40,624 nt of DNA from Proteus faecis (lineage in GTDB: Bacteria; Pseudomonadota; Gammaproteobacteria; Enterobacterales; Enterobacteriaceae): assembly GCF_003144395.1 (NCBI RefSeq), contig NZ_PENZ01000009.1, positions 1-40,624 on the forward strand, given 5' to 3'. Shown one piece after another: positions 40,559 through 40,624 of this stretch; position 1 is the first letter of the stretch, and each line of letters begins with the position of its first letter. The position numbers were made by a program, and so were the translations under genes. The notes beneath the pieces are model-generated. The model saw only the letters and a program-made list of their open reading frames with translations, did no database searches and was not told the DNA's origin.

Positions 40559-40624
40559 TCAATCAGACGTTGACTGACTCTGAACGTAGGCTCTGAGCGT
40601 TTCAATCGTTGCCCCTCCGGTGCT
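40559..40624 (-). CDS. tnpB: 3' end of an IS200/IS605-type tnpB (partial)
   Basis: On the - strand the frame is open from the window edge to TGA at 40561-40559, giving 21 residues that read STGGATIETLRAYVQSQS then TSD. This resembles a TnpB C-terminus, with the glycine pair followed by a variable polar tail. Only the tail is visible. TnpB is an RNA-guided nuclease ancestral to Cas12; the structured sequence just downstream supports this reading. It differs from the left-edge tnpB tail, so the two elements are distinct. Confidence 0.55.
   Translation of the reverse strand, partial: STGGATIETLRAYVQSQSTSD

Noticed and set aside
1..40624. CRISPR array, prophage or rRNA operon
   Set aside because: No regularly spaced direct repeats, phage structural genes or rRNA-like sequence were seen.

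Overview
The window looks like chromosome of a Proteus species (Morganellaceae, Enterobacterales). It is AT-rich and codes almost throughout for enterobacterial-type proteins: PyrC, BssS, LpxL, MdtG, YbdG, TtrABCSR and DmsABC are all close in sequence to their Escherichia/Salmonella counterparts. I see no prophage, CRISPR array or rRNA. At each edge is the 3' end of an IS200/IS605-type tnpB gene, the left one on + and the right one on -, so the window runs between two such elements.

Layout. 1-1300: tnpB end, then three tRNA-Asn genes, each with its own sigma70 promoter. 1385-2903: pyrC and bssS. 3195-11463: an AT-rich LuxR-type regulator and the tetrathionate respiration locus, with ttrBCA on - and ttrSR on + around a shared control region. 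11538-13962: lpxL and mdtG. In E. coli, bssS and lpxL/mdtG belong to one neighbourhood, so the ttr block sits inside an old synteny group. 14383-17376: POT peptide transporter, PhzF-like isomerase, hotdog thioesterase. 17608-22588 (all -): an unknown 105-aa protein, a YadA-type trimeric autotransporter, a CatB/Vat-type acetyltransferase, an old-yellow-enzyme reductase and a DUF5713 protein. 22751-26240 (+): a membrane-anchored unknown protein and a QseBC/PmrAB-like two-component system. 26320-29691: azlCD with a divergent XRE-cupin regulator, a D-amino acid aminotransferase and an HdeD-family protein. 29783-33261: a cysteine-rich Ig-like protein, a short transcription unit with a 24-codon ORF, and ybdG. 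33620-37461: dmsABC. 37536-40240: a DUF924 protein, a 59-aa GhoT/OrtT-family membrane toxin and a Rob-like AraC regulator.

The main shared theme is anaerobic respiration. Two complete molybdoenzyme systems (tetrathionate and DMSO/S-oxide reductases) each have an FNR-like box upstream, and dmsABC also has a NarL/NarP-type 7-2-7 heptamer pair. A second theme is envelope and drug response: LpxL, MdtG with possible marboxes, a Rob-like regulator, the acetyltransferase, a PmrA-like two-component system and YbdG.

The least explained parts are the small CRP/FNR-associated unit at 31637-31876, the possible leader peptide and hairpin before the acetyltransferase, the orphan OrtT-like toxin, an inverted pair of perfect DnaA boxes at 17566-17592, and the Ig-like protein that lacks a signal peptide. 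No wholly new multi-gene system is evident. All product calls rest on recalled family resemblance and visible motifs, since no searches were run.
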